Counted from the first letter of the stretch, positions 32,500 through 45,660 are shown. The stretch is 64,000 nt of DNA from Maratus speciosus (GCA_963932465.1 OZ010791.1:324527283-324591282); one strand, 5' to 3'. Translations and numbers: made by a program. Notes: generated from the sequence alone by a model not told the origin.

Positions 32500-35125
32500 C
32501 AAAAAGGACAAATAAAAGAAAGTTTTGGTGTAGTTTTGATATTTGGTGGCTTTATATTTTTCGGGTTGCGGAACAGGAATCTGAGATTGGCCACCAATTT
32601 TTTTTCGGGAAACCACTTTTTTTTTTCAAAAATAATGTAAAAAATCTTCCTTTTTTTGTCTTTTTTTTTTTTTTTTCAAAATAACTCCAAAACTATGCAT
32701 TTTACGTTAAGTTCGACAAGAGATAAATTAAAGTGGATATTTTTTACATCTTATGTATTAAAAGTTTTTTTCTCAGATCAGTGGTTTAACCGTGACAGTT
32801 TTACAAAAATTGTTATGGAAAGTAAAAAGAAAATATGAAAAAAACGGGAATTATGTCGCTGTACGTCGATTTAACATGAAAACTAACTATTTCAAGAAAA
32901 CATTGACTATTAATAATACTAAATATTACATGATTGACTACATTTTACAATTAAATTGCTGATAAAAAATACGACCACTCATTATGGATAATTATTTAAT
33001 TATTCTTTAATTATGCACATTAGTAAGTACATTAACTTAAAAAACAGAAAAACCTATTTCTGTTTTTTTTTACTTGAAGGTCACTGCTTTCCACCTACAT
33101 GTACAATATAGAATACAGATGTATGGAATTAGTCGATGTTTCTATTACTACCAATATTATAAAACAAATGTTTTATTAATAGTAAATATTTGTATTAGTA
33201 AATATTTCATAATAGTAAATATTTTTTCAACTTCCATTCATTGTTAGACCTGGGTGATATACTCTTGAAGAGTTCTTTTTTCCGGCAGCTGCAGATGGTT
33301 TGTAAAGTAGCAATGTTCAAATTGTAGCTAAAGGCTGACATCTTGTACGAAATGATTTAAGTGGTTCAGCAAAGGCACATTTGTCGCACTATAGCCATAC
33401 AATCAGAAAAGGAAACGTTCCCTAGCAGCTGCAATCATCCCCGGAATAGCCTTGGAGTCGTTGAATACTTTTGAAAAGATCGCAAGATGTGGATTCGTGA
33501 CAAGAGTTTTGAAGAACTTCATTTTCCCTTGCATAAATAGTGCTGACGTTCTAACGCAACCGCTCATAGCACGTAGGAAGAGGATGTTTTCCACAACAGT
33601 AGAACTCACAGCATTAGTTGGAGAAAATGTCACTAGAGAAATTGTGTCCTTCCCTGGTTCTAAAAATAAAACTTTATTATCCCTTCTGAGACCTATCAAA
33701 ATGACCAAAAGATCTACATCCTCCCCAACTACGATTACTGTATCATTTGATGCAGCCAAGGACCAAACTGTCTTTATAATCAAGGTGTCTGCATCTTCTC
33801 TCGCCTGCTTGCATGTAATATTTACATATGAGAACTTGTCAATCCTCATAGATATTAACCGTATTTTGTTTTTCTTTCTAACAAGAACTTTTCTTTAGAA
33901 ATAGTTGGTATCATTGTTTCGTCAAACAATATGTCAGTAGAAGCATGTAGGCTTGATCGTATCCGTTTCTCAGCAGTATTTGTACAAACTTGTACAACAT
34001 CTAGGTAGATATCAAACACAGCTATTGTCTGTGGTAGATAATTTGATTGTACATACTGAACATATTTGTCACAGATTGGAGAAAGAGACTTATTCTTAGG
34101 CCAAAATACTGTATGTAACAGAAAAATCATCAATGACGAATTGGACCTTGCTGATGAACTGCTTGGTTGTAAGGGATTTGAATTCTTTGTAGATAGTAGA
34201 TTTCTTTTCTTTTGTTAAGACATTGTCAAATAGGGACAAGAAATAAGAGCCTGAATCGTACGTCAAAAACTTTTCATGGTTTTCATCCTAATTCTTTGCA
34301 ACCGAAATTCGTTGGAACAAAGTTGTGGGATTGACAACAACCAACTCGTTGTCTACTTGTTTTACACAGGTCTTTGCAATAAGAGATTTTATTCTGTCGC
34401 TCTGTTTAAATTTGACATTTCCAAAGTCACCAACAACAACTCTGTTGGTGTCTTTAATGCCTAATTCCCGAGATTTATGGCAGTTATTTCATCAGCCAAA
34501 ACACCAGTGCGTATTGAGTATAAAACAGGTTTTTCAGGGAAACATAAATGCTATAGTAACCATTCGTTCATCTTGTCCTGAAGAACTGTAGAATCTTTCA
34601 AGGGTACATTCTATTATGAATATTTGAATTGAACACCAAAGTAATTTTCGATCTGTTGATTGAGATACATGAAGGATAAAATGAACCTCAGATACCTAAA
34701 GTGTAGTCACTCATGTAGTCTTTAGTAGCACTAATGGTTAAAGTTTGAGTAAAATGGTTACTTTTCATGTTTCATCGACGTACAGTGCCATGATTCCCGT
34801 TTTTCAGCCCTTATTTTTGCAGCACTGTCATGGGTGAATAATTCATGAGAGAAAAATAAATTTTTAATACATAAAATGTAAGAACTTGTATCCTCTTTAA
34901 TCCATGTATTGACAACTTTTACCGAAAATGCATAGTTTCGAAGTTATTTTGAAAAACAAAAAACAAAAAGAAAAGTCTGTTTTTAATTGCACTTTTTTAC
35001 AAAAAAAGTTTTTCTCGGGCATAATGTTGTTAAAAAATTTTATATTCTATTCAGTGACCTAAAAACATAGAGGCATCAAATATCAAAACTAATTAAAACA
35101 TAGTTTTATTTTCTACCAAATGACT
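32500..35125 (-). mobile_element. 2.6 kb element: long TIRs around a PIN-like ORF
   Basis: Arms at about 32515-32890 and 34760-35110 are inverted copies. Examples: 'acgggaattatgtcgctgta' (left) against 'cagtgccatgattcccgt' (right), and 'actatgcattttacg' against 'cgaaaatgcatagt'. Arms are ~350 bp with roughly 70-75% identity by eye. The only protein remnant between them is the minus-strand PIN-like ORF. No DDE transposase is visible. Whether the ORF is part of a mobile unit or captured cargo cannot be told from one copy. Confidence 0.65.
33235..34480 (-). pseudogene. Uncharacterised repeat-encoded protein with PIN/XPG-like acidic motifs
   Basis: Minus strand, in several frames. N-terminal fragments read VVVNPTTLFQRI and LTYDSGSYFLSLFDNV. 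The two open blocks are 34133-33855, with TIAVFDIYLDV and SSPDI-like (ASTDILFDETM), and 33849-33403, with REDADTLII, VVGEDVDLLVIL, ENILFLRAMSGC and FMQGKMKFFKTL. A tail (SAAAGKKNS, 33300-33270) follows. From memory, a multicopy arthropod/cnidarian ORF has VGDDTDLLVLL and GCDTTS at these places. Acidic residues in such strands recall PIN/FEN nucleases. Here GCDTTS is GCVRTS, and frames shift near 33850 and 34140, so it is dead. The plus frame at 33452-33898 is antisense. Confidence 0.6.
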
Positions 35126-35181
35126 GGGCTAGAGGAAATGCTAATAGATAAATATGCATGCATTATTTTAGAGAGCAATTT

Positions 35182-35336
35182 GATTTTATAATTCTTCAGA
35201 AATGTTGCCTTCTTCGGAAATTTAGCTGACGATATTATATAGTAAGAATTTACTGTTTCGAGGAATTTATGCTGAAATGGATTTTAGACTTCTTCCGAAA
35301 TGTTACCTTCTTCAAGAATTTAGCTGACGATGTTAT
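35182..35336 (+). repeat. Short tandem duplication, ~97 bp offset
   Basis: 'cttc(a/c)gaaatgtt' + 'ccttctt' + 'atttagctgacgat' occurs at 35195-35235 and again at 35292-35333. The plus frame at 35269-35508 starts in the second unit and has no known motif. Confidence 0.7.
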
Positions 35337-35509
35337 GCAACTTTGCTATTTTCAAAGCGACAATCTTAAATGGGTGAAATATCTACTCTCGATACTTCAG
35401 CTAAAATATTTTTGCAAAATTGATGAGCCCGAACAGAGATTCTTGTATTTAATTCCGGGGCAGTGCAAGTGTTATTGCGGGTTTCTGACCATACCAGATA
35501 ACACCTGAC

Positions 35510-38392
35510 GACGAACTGAGTCTCTCTCTCTCCATCTCAAAGGATTATGATAAATGATGTTCAAGATGCATGTAGATTTTCAAAGCTAGTACAAGTGGTG
35601 ACTAACTTATTATGATTTTTTTTTTCAGTATAGGTATCCCAAGTGTGACTGTGTCTTATAAAAAATGTTAAACGAAAATTTAAAAAGTCCATCAATTAAA
35701 GTCTGTAACGTTATGTATATTTTTAGGAGGAATCATAATTATTAAATGGAATAAGAAACAAAAGTTATTATATTTAGTTTAAAATTTTTTTAAAAATGTA
35801 ACCAAATATGTTATTTTTTTGTAGTAGTTTTTTTTGTAAAGAGATAAAAAAAATATTGCTGCATTTGTTAACTACATTTTTTTCTGTTGCATTATCATTC
35901 TTAAGAGTTAATTTAAGTATTTAATTTATTTTAAATTAATGAATTTTCAAATTTTAATTGTTCCGTTTAATGAAAGTTAATCACTTTTATTTCTGAATAT
36001 TATATGTAGGTGCTCCGTGAAATATATAGTAGAAATACTTAGCAGATGGTTGGAGAGTTTAAAAAGTTAGTAACCGATTGAGTTATACACATCAAGATAT
36101 TCAAAATAATATCCAAAAAATATTTCAATAGCAAAACATTTTATTCATAACTATTTGTAGCATTAAATATTTCATTTATAAAAATAGCAGGAAATATTGG
36201 CAAAATAACGTAAATAAGAAATAAGTTTCACATTGATCCAAAAGGTACCAATTAGCAAGTTTCATGATTGAAAAAATTTCGATTGCATGTTTAAAATAGA
36301 AGAGCCAGGTATACAATTCACAAGATTTAAACAACAAAAGGTCACGCTATCGTTCAACATAAAATTAAAACCATTATACAAATAATGATTATACTTTTGA
36401 CTATAAATAACTAAAATCCCAAATAAAACTTGCTATATTGTATAAGTATAAACTTTTAATGTTTCCTTAAATATAACTTTTCTAATCGTAACAATATCTA
36501 CATCATTAAAAACAATCTTCATAAAAGAAAAAAATAATTTTTTAATGAATGAAATGCATGTGTAAATTAGGTTAACATTGTTTAACATTATCTGTTTAAA
36601 TAAACAGATAAAAATATTAAAAAGTTAGTTTGAATATTTCCATGTTTGTATTGTATATGAAGAATAAATTTCTTTTCAACTGTTAAGAGAATGGAGTTAG
36701 ATTTTTAATTAAGTTTGTAGATGGTAAAAATATTTTCATGAATAACTTTTCTTAAAATGGGACTATAAACAATGAATGATACCAATGTAACAACAAAACT
36801 AACATGTCAGAATCATCAGTTTAGTGTACATATTTTACTTAAAAAGTAAGATATGTATCGTTCGGTCTCATGAGAAACAAAGAATTATTTTTAACCGAGT
36901 TTATAGACGAAAAATATATCTGACGAATAAAATTCATGAACATCAATGTACAACCACAGTTAAAAATAAAAAATATTAACATCAAAATTAAAATTTGAAG
37001 TTCATTTTAAGTATTTTTAATCTATAATTCTAATTGCAGAATTTAAATAAAATGTACATATTTTAATTTCCAACTCTGTATAACCTTCTGTAATAACACA
37101 TAGTAACTGTATTGGCTATCGAGTTATAAGAAAAATGGCCGCATTTTTATAAAAAAAATTTCTAATGAAATAAATTTCCTGAGAGTATTATAGGATTGTA
37201 ATATGGATTTAAGAATATTCCTAACAATTAATATATTAAAATTGCAATTACCATTTGCTTTAAAATAAACATATTCTATCAAAATGGGTATTATTTACAG
37301 TGAATTTATATATTTTTCCTTATTATTATATTCATTACATACGAAGAAAAACAAATCCAGGCAATGTTTAATGAACAAACATATTCAAAATTCACACATT
37401 TATCTTGAAACTTGCAACAAATTTATTACAAACCAGAAAAAGGTAAAGCATGAAATATAGGGTCTGAAAAAATGACGAAAATGGAGATAATTTCTTTTTG
37501 ATTTTGTTTTCGAATTTTTATTTTAAAAACTAATATCTCCTTAATATAGATGTACAATGTAGAATAGTGCTTTATGTTCAGCTTAATCTTCTGATATTCG
37601 GTAGTCTTATTTTTTTCAAATACTAAAATATCTAAACATAAAAATAAATTTTTCCCAATAAAAATTTAATATTTGCAATTGGTAAAACATAGTAGCACAT
37701 TCTAAAAACAAATATCGAAATTGGATGCGATATTTTCTTTCATTGCTTTCGCAATCACAAAAATGCTTTTTTCTTAGAATGTATCAATAAAAATATCAAT
37801 AAAATTCTTTGTAAAATCTTTACAACTTTATCTTGCAAACGGTTCTGTCTTTGACACTGCCATAACTGTATTTTCATAGTATTCTTGTTGAAGCTATGTT
37901 TTAAAGAGAAAAAAAAAATAAAAACGAAGAATGCAGAATATCCTAAAAAATAAGCTGTCTCTTTACTACAAAGGCATAAATTGTCGTATAAAAGAGTATT
38001 GTTAAAATAATACAGGATTTGAAAATTTAAAACTAGCGTCATCGAGTGCTATTTTTATAATGCTTTAGATGATTTAACATATTTCGGCACAGGTATATGG
38101 TTACATGGTAAAGATATTTGTTAACCCTTTTGAAAGCGGTTTCCTTAAACCTAATTTTAATTCCAAAACTGACAAACGGCACCAGAAATATTTTATTAAA
38201 ATTTTCCAGTTATAATGTACGTAAAAATAAGCAAGTTTGTATTTTCTAATAAATTCGTTTATAAATTCCGGTGGCAGTCCATTATTTCATCACTTTATAA
38301 ACAGAATTACTCCGCGCCGGTAAGGATTAAAAAAGGTGGAAATATGAGATAAAAAAAGTAATTATAATTATTTTTCTTAATATACAGGGTGG
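35510..38392. other. Very AT-rich interval without recognisable genes
   Basis: Long low-complexity stretch with (TC)n at 35520-35532 and many A/T runs. The minus frames at 37755-38042 and 38307-38492 show no known motif. I see no repeat shared with the rest of the window. Confidence 0.5.
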
Positions 38393-38394
38393 TT

Positions 38395-38954
38395 ATAAAA
38401 TTGTTTACAAAATACCATGGCAAATCAGGCAGACAGAAAAGATAAAAAATCACATAGGAACATAGGGTCGCAAACCTCTTATTTACTCGCATATACAGGG
38501 TGTTTCATACTAACTGAACCCGAGTTGACAGTAATAGTTGCAAAATAAATAAAAACATGTAAGGATCAAGCAACGATGTGTATCTTGTTTTGCGTTAAAT
38601 GTGATAACATCACGAGCAGATCTGGAAAAAAACATATCGCGCAAGTAATCGATGATACCGTGAATTGATAATCACAGTCCAAAATGTGGGACGTTAAGTG
38701 CATACTGCTCAAGCGTTTAGTGCAAATTTCTACCAATTTTGTTTGTTGTTATCACATTTACAACAAAGGTCAGGCTCTCTGTTAAATGATTTATTATAAT
38801 GTACTTAACTTTTCTGAAAGTTATTAGAGTCAATTCAAATTGAGTAAGATAAAACGCCCTGTATTTGTGACTAAATAAGTGGTTTGCGACCCTGTGTTCC
38901 TATGGGATTTTTCATCCTTGTTATACGCCTGATTTGCCATGTCATTTTGTAAAC

Positions 38955-38992
<38 letters not shown>
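38395..38992. mobile_element. Palindromic mariner-like MITE, split at its centre
   Basis: After TA (38393-38394) the left arm reads 'cagggtggttataaaat', 'caaatcaggc', 'cataggaacatagggtcgc'. The right arm is the inverse ('gcgaccctgtgttcctatg', 'gcctgatttgcc', 'attttgtaaac'). The expected right terminus is replaced by a 37-base T run (38956-38992). The interior is taken up by another MITE (38496-38861). Confidence 0.75.
38496..38861. mobile_element. 366 bp MITE nested in the MITE above
   Basis: Ends 'cagggtgtttcatacta' and (inverse) 'cagggcgttttatctta' are flanked by TA on both sides (38494-38495 and 38862-38863). It sits between the arms of the outer palindrome. The ends are of the CAGGGYG mariner-like class. 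Confidence 0.8.
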
Positions 38993-38998
<6 letters not shown>

Positions 38999-39311
38999 TC
39001 CTACATAAAATTCTCCCATTCTCTTATAATTATCACTTTTTTGTTATCTAGTCTCTTTTTTATTCCATAAAAAAAATCACACATTTGATTTTTTAGGAGC
39101 CTGGTATTATCAATAATCAGACCATTTTCCTATGAAATCTTGAAGAATAGCACAATGAAGTATGCAAGACTATTACAATGAAATCGTGAAGACCAAGGCC
39201 AAATCTTAAAGGCATTTGCAGAAAATGACAGAATGTTTCAGCTGAATAAAACTTATCTGTAAAATAATCTTAAGTTTTATCATTCTATCAAAAATTTTCC
39301 TATGGATATGT

Positions 39312-41385
39312 CGTAGGCTAATTGAGAAATCGGTCTTTTTGCAAAGAGCAGGGCTAACTGGAGAATCATCTCCCTTTTTCCAATTAGCCTGATATTTTTC
39401 AGGCTTATTGTAAAGAGCCTAGACAGCGTTAGTCTAATTGGAAAATGACCACTTATTTCCCAATCAGGGTGATATTTTTAGGCTTATTAACCCATTACCC
39501 GACATGAAGCCGAAAAATAAATTAGAAGAGACCATACTCCGATCCGAGTAAGACAAAATAATTTCAGTCTACATGAAACCCGACCCAAACCTGAAAGTTC
39601 CATTTAAAAAAACCCGAAATCTGACACGAAACAAATCTGATAACTGACAAAAATATAGTAAAGAACCATAACCCGATCCGATCAAGACAATTTCCGTGCG
39701 CACCCAACCCGACGCGAAACTAAAAATTCCATTTGAAGAAAACCAGAAATCTGACCTTAACCAAATCTGAACCCGACAAAACATTCCAAAGAACTATAAC
39801 CGGATGCGAGCAACAAAAAATAATTTCCGTGGAGATGTTACCCGACCCGAGCCTAAGAATTCCACTTTAAAAAACCCAAATCTGACCCGAACCAAATCTA
39901 AACACTACAAAAATATTCCATTGAAGCATAAACCGATCTGAGCAAGACAAAATAATTTCCGTGGACACCCAACCCGACCCTAACCTAAAACATTCATTTG
40001 AAAAAAAAAACGAAATTTGAATCCGACACAAATATTCCAAAGGTCCATAATCTGATACGAGCAAGACAAAATAATTTCCTTGGACACGCAACGCGACCCG
40101 AATCTGAACAATTCATTTGAATGAAACCCGAAATTTGAACCCGACAAAAATAATCCAAAGATCCATAACCGGATCCAAACGAGACAAATCAGTTTTCTTG
40201 GACACGCAATACGACCAGAACCTAAAAAATCCTTTCAAAGTCAACCTGAATCCCGATCCGAACCAAATCTTAACCCGACAAAAATATTCCAAAGAACTAT
40301 AACCCGATGCGAACAAGACAAAATAATTTCCGTCTACAAACAACCCGATCATAACATGAAAGTTCTAATTTGAACGGAATCCGAAAGTCGATCCGAAAAT
40401 TGGTTATGGTCGGTTTTCGGGTTGACTTCAAATGGAACCTTTAAGTTCGGATCCGGTTGTGTGTCGATAGAAATAATTTTGTCTTGCTCGAATCGGGTTA
40501 CGCTTCTTTAAAATATTTTTCTCGTTTTCAGAAATGGTTCGGGTCGGGTTTCAGGTTGACTTCAAATGGAATTTTCAGACTGTGGTCGTATTGAGTGTAC
40601 ACGAATATTAATTTGCCTTTTTCGGATCGGGGTACGGCCTGATGTACTTTTTTTTCGGGTAAAGTTTAGGTTTCGGTTAACTCAAGTAGAACTTTCAGGT
40701 TCGGATCGGGTTGCACGCCGGCGAAAATTATTTTGTCTTGATCCGGTTAGGTTTTTTTAGAATATTTTTGTCGGATTCAGATTTGGTTCGGTTCAGATTT
40801 CGGATTTTTTCTATTGGAATTTTTAGCTTCGGGTCGGGCTGCGTGTCCACGGAAGTTATTTTGTCTTGCTCGGATCGGGTTATGGTTTTGGGGGATATTT
40901 TAGTGGGATTCAGATTTGGTTCAGGCCAGATTTCGGATTTTTTCTAATGGAATTTTTAGGTTCGGGTCTGGTTGCGTGTTCGCAGAAATTATTTTGTCTT
41001 ACACGGATCCGGTTATACTGCTTTAGAATATTTTTGTCGGTTAGAACAGTTGGTTCGGGTCAGATTTCGTTTTTTTTTTTTCAGGTTCTGCTCGGGTTGC
41101 GTGTCGACAGAAATTATTTTGTCTTGCTCGGATCGGAGTAAAGTCTCTTGTAATTTATTCTTCGAGTTCGGGTCGGGATATGGGTTAATAAACCTAAAAA
41201 TATCACCCTGATTGGAAAATAAGTGGTCATTTTTCGATTAGCCTGACGCTGTCTAGGCTCTTTGCAATAAGTCTGAAGAATATTAGGCTAATTGGAAAAA
41301 GGGAGATGATTTTCTAATTAGCCCGGCTCTTTGCAAACAGCATAGGCTGTTTGCAAAGAGCCTGATTTCTCAATTAGCCTAGACG
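39312..41385. mobile_element. 2.07 kb palindromic element built of inverted CGGGT-rich tandem arrays
   Basis: Outer arms (39312-39487 and 41190-41385) are inverted, starting 'taggctaattgagaaatc' and ending 'gatttctcaattagccta'. Inside, the left half has ~7 units of ~118-132 bp with 'gacaaaataatttccgt', 'acccgacccgaacc' and 'aaaatattccaaag'. The right half has the same units inverted ('attattttgtcttgctcgg'). The symmetry point is about 40390. TTAA precedes CCCAT at 39488 and the mirror image ATGGGTTAA occurs near 41182. Long frames here (39569-41211, both strands) are repeat artefacts. Confidence 0.75.
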
Positions 41386-41789
41386 ACAGATATAACTTGT
41401 TTATCTTCGGTTGTTGGTGGTGTCTTTTTGTAAGAATTTGTTTATCATTTATAATTATTGGAATACTGTACTAATAAATATGACTTTATTTTTCTGATTT
41501 TTAGAAAATTAGGGCAATATTTGAACAAAGGAAGATAGAATGTCATATCGAAAGTATAATAATTTTTACCATATTCGTCTTTTTAGCTTATCACAAATGC
41601 AAACGCATATGAAAAGACTTGAAACATTTGTGCCATCTACTGCATCAAAACTAATCGTGAATAAACATTGTTTCATTGGTAAGTCATAAAGAACAAGCGG
41701 ATTGTTATGTGTGCGTATGTCAATCCTTTTAATTGAAAAAACAATTTAAAACCGAAACAGTTTCAGAGTGAAATAACTCTAACATTGTA
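41386..41789. other. Short interval without recognisable features
   Basis: AT-rich, no motif or repeat seen. A 13-base A run lies just beyond it at about 41795-41808. Confidence 0.4.
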
Positions 41790-43320
41790 TTTTGAAAAAA
41801 AAAAAAATACAGAAAATGTTGAAGAAAATAAAATTTTCCATATCAAATTAATTTTTATTTCATAATGTATGTGTTTAAAAAGTCGTATCTATTTTTCGAT
41901 CTCTTTATACTTAAAAAAAAAAAAATTCTCTTCGGAATAAATCCTTTGGAATTAAAATATGACATAAACTCTGAAAACCGTCTGAAGTGTCATTCAGAAA
42001 GACAGCTTTTTGTTTTAATTTCAAGGGAAACATCCTACCAAATACAAAAGTAACGATTTCCAAATGTGTTTGCAATATATGCGGAGTTTACGTCAAACTC
42101 TTTGAAATGTAAACAAAGTGATTCCCGATAACTATTTTCTCTATTTATATTTTAAACATAAAATGAGACATAGTATTCAAAATGTAATAAAAATATATAT
42201 ATTTAATGGCTTTTATTTTGAGAAATAGAGAGAAAATGTCTTTATTACATCCTATTAAAAAAAAAGTTTCGATTACTTTGTAAGTGGTGTAAAATAAAAA
42301 GAAATATATAGCGAGCAAATGAAAATCTGAAACAAAAATTTTTAGTAACATAAAAACTTTTTAAATCATAAAAAACACACAAACTAACCATGGAATTTCG
42401 GAGATATTTCATCAAAGTGCCTCTGGGTAACAGACACACATTCCCAGAGCATAATGATTGTAGGGTATTATGTAACTTGTAAAAGCAAGGCCCGCAACTG
42501 GTAGAAAAAAGAGAGTAAATCAAAGGGGGGGGGGTAACCTGTTAACAAACATCCTGAAAAAAAAGGTCATAGATATAGGAAACACAAGGGAAAATAATGA
42601 GAAACCTTATGGATAGGTAAAATATTTTTTAATAGTTTTAAAAAATATCATATACTTTTTGTAGCTTTTTCTGACTTTTTGACACAAATAAAAATAAATA
42701 AAAGTAAAAGATAATAGTAATTACCTTAGGGTAAATGTGAATGAAAAGAACTATAAAATAATTGCATGGTGATACGCAAGCGATGTTATGCTGCCATGTA
42801 GAAGCAAGAAGCGTTTTTTTTTATTGGAAACCAGATTCTCAATCAACTTAGTTAGTCAAAATACTAACTCCATATAAAATCAGTTCCTTTTCGTTCATAA
42901 TATTAACAGTAAAGAATATATTGTAATTATGTTTTAAAGAGACTGCCGTGTTTGTAATGTGATGCATCATGGGAAGTGTTTGTATAGCGATTGGAATTTT
43001 CGTCCTAACGACTGCGACTCTGAGCATGTAATATACTCTAGTAATAAGAAAACAATTTGTATGTGATAGATACTGTAATCACACAAGTTTATAATAGCCA
43101 CCTCAAATTTTCTTTCGCTCTTCCACATCTATTAACTAATGTTGCGGGAAAATGTAAAACAATTGGAAGTAGAGTAATTTTAATTTGAACATATTGAAAA
43201 TAAAGATCGTGGAAAAAATACGCAAATCGAAAAAAAAAAAATACGAATTTTATATTTGATATGTTTGATTTCGACAATCAAGTTATTAATAATAGAGAAG
43301 TCAAGTTTATTCGTGTATGT
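41790..43320 (+). repeat. Diverged duplication H, copy 1
   Basis: Matches 51270-52440 in order: 'gtttaaaaagtcgtat', 'agacagctttttgttttaat', 'aatgtaaacaaag', 'gattcccgata', 'cataaaatgaga', 'aaaccaga', 'cataat', 'gagcatg'. Copy 1 contains extra sequence (for example 42490-42800, including a 10-base G run at 42524-42533). The minus frames at 42145-42351 and 42245-42523 and the plus frame at 41865-42053 are AT-rich, unlike known proteins, and not conserved as frames in copy 2. Confidence 0.7.
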
Positions 43321-44164
43321 TGTTTATTTCAAATGAAAATTAAAAAAAAAATAGTTTAGCAAGAAAATGCATAACAGGTTGAAATTCATCTTTCAGCAAT
43401 TTATGCTAATAGATGGAAACATACTTGAATACTTTTGAAATGCCCTGTAGTTTACCTTGTACCTTTATTACATGCCACTATTTAGCTAAAATTTAATTCA
43501 AACTAAACACTCTTAAAACTTCTGAAATTACATTTCCAGAAATTATCACCCATAGACGGCCATGTATCCAACTCTTTACGTGGCCCTGTTTATCATTTTA
43601 TCTATATACTACAAATATTTCTTAGTACACTAAATTCAGTTCAGTGAAAAATGTATAACTCCTTTAAAAACGCACCTTTAAGCAATTTATGTTCATACTC
43701 AGTAACCTTTAAGAATTCAGTTCTGTAGCTCTGTATATGAACTATAGCATTTATACGCACTTTATAGTATGCATAAATACAGTGAAAAGTTGGTAAGTGT
43801 GGTCACAGATTGCTCAGGGGGTTTCGTTTAATATTTCTTTCAAAACACTTTATCCTTTTGAAAAATCTGTTAGTTCCACACTTCGCAACCAGGGGCGCAC
43901 TCTATTCTAACCAAACCTCTATCCAAACGAAACTCCGTTTTATATACTATCCGTAGATATATTAGTTGAGGGGATTGGGTCGACAGCACCCGAGATAAGT
44001 AGGTTCCCCTGGCGGTAAAAAGTGGAACTAAAATATCTAATGCTATAGTACATAATACGAAAGAATGGTCAAAGGGGTGTCGGCAAAAGTAAGAAAAGTG
44101 CTCACATGAAAAGGCTCCTGGTGAAAAGGGCGGAGGTTAGAAAAATTACTTAAAAAACAAAAGT

Positions 44165-45610
44165 TAGAGCCCGGAGGAGTAAATAATATAAGACTTTGAA
44201 AATTTTATGATTTGCCATGTGGTCTGAGGTATTCAGCTATACGTATGCAAAAATTCATGTCTCCAACTTAATTAGGGGCTCTCTTAGAAAAAATTGATTA
44301 AAATACATCTGTGGTAGCTCAAAGGATTAAACGTAAGCCTTTTTCAAGATTTTCTGATTTGTCGCCTGGCGTCAGGTGTTCTGCTATAAGTATGCAAAAT
44401 TTCAAATCTCCAATTTAATAAGGGGCTCAGTTAGAAAGAATTGCTTAAAATACGCATGTGGGAGCCCGAAGGGATAAATGTACGATTTTTTTTCAAAATT
44501 TTATGATTTGTCGTATGATATGCGGTGTTCATCTATAAGTATGGAAAAATTCACGCCTCCAAACTAAATAGGGGCTCACTTAGAAAGAATTGTTTAAAAT
44601 ACACATGTGGGAGACCAAAGTGTTAAATGTACGATTTTTTCAAAATTTTATGATTTGTCGTTTGATGTGAGGTGTTCAGCTATAAGTATGCCAAATTTCA
44701 CACCTCCAACCTAATTAGGGATTCACTTAGAAAGAATTGTTTAAAATACACATGTGGGAGCCCAAAGGGTTAAATGTACGACTTTTTAAAAATTTTATGA
44801 TTTGTCGTTTGATGTGAGGTGTTAAGCTATAAGTATTTAAAATTTCACGCCTCCAACCTATTTAGGGACTCATTTAGAAAGAATTGTTTAAAATACACAG
44901 GTGGGAGCCCAAAGGGTTACATGTACGATTTTTTCAAAATTTTATGATTTGTCGTTTGATGTGAGATGTTCAGGTCTAAGTACGCCAAATATCACCCCTC
45001 GAACCTAATTAGGCATTCACTTAGAAAGAAATGAATAAAATACACACGTGGGAGCCCAAAGGGTTAAATATACGACCTTTTCAAACTTTTATGGTTTGTC
45101 ATTTGATGTGAGGTGTTCAGCTATAAGTATGCAAATTTTCACACCACCAACCTAATTAGGGCTCACTTAGAAAGAAATGTTTAAAATGCGCATGTGGGAG
45201 CCCAAAGGGTTAAATGTACGATTAATTCAAAATTTTATGATTTGTCGTTTGATGGGAGGTGTTCAGGTATAAGTATACGAAATTTCACCTCTCGAACCTA
45301 ATTAGGGACTCACTTAGAAAGAAATGTTTAAAATACACACGTGAGAGCCCAAAGGGTTAAATATACGACTTTTTCAAACTTTTATGGTTTGCCATTTGAT
45401 GTGAGGTGTTCAGCTATAAGTATGTAAAATTTCACGCCTCCAACCTAATTAAGGACTATCTTAGAAAGAATTGTTTAAAATACACGTGTGGGAGCCCAAA
45501 GGGTTAAAAGTAGGACTTTTTCAAAATTTTATTGTTTGTCGTATGATGTGTGGCGTTCAGCTATATGTATGCAAAATTTTAAGTCTCCAACATGTATAGA
45601 TTCTGAGAAA
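44165..45610 (+). repeat. ~147 bp minisatellite, about ten units (family M3)
   Basis: 'gggagcccaaagggttaaat' or a near variant occurs near 44460, 44606, 44757, 44905, 45051, 45197, 45343 and 45490. Each unit also has 'attttatgatttgtcgtttgatg', 'gttcagctataagtatg'-like and 'ccaacctaattaggg'-like phrases (quoted in parts). The middle units are most alike and the edge units most diverged, as expected from unequal exchange. The frame at 45488-45694 is an artefact. Confidence 0.9.
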
Positions 45611-45660
45611 GGGTTATGTGACAGATCGATAGACAGACAGAGAGACAGAGGAGCGAGACG

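Noticed and set aside
33452..33898. 148-codon plus-strand frame
   Set aside because: It overlaps the minus-strand PIN-like ORF almost exactly; the minus strand carries the recognisable motifs.
39569..41211. Eight or more frames of 60-91 codons on both strands
   Set aside because: All fall in the CGGGT-rich palindromic array; the peptides repeat each other (for example SGWV, SGYG phrases) because the DNA units do.
44165..45610. CRISPR-like repeat array
   Set aside because: Units are ~147 bp, similar along their whole length, and lack short constant repeats with unique spacers. The context is eukaryotic.
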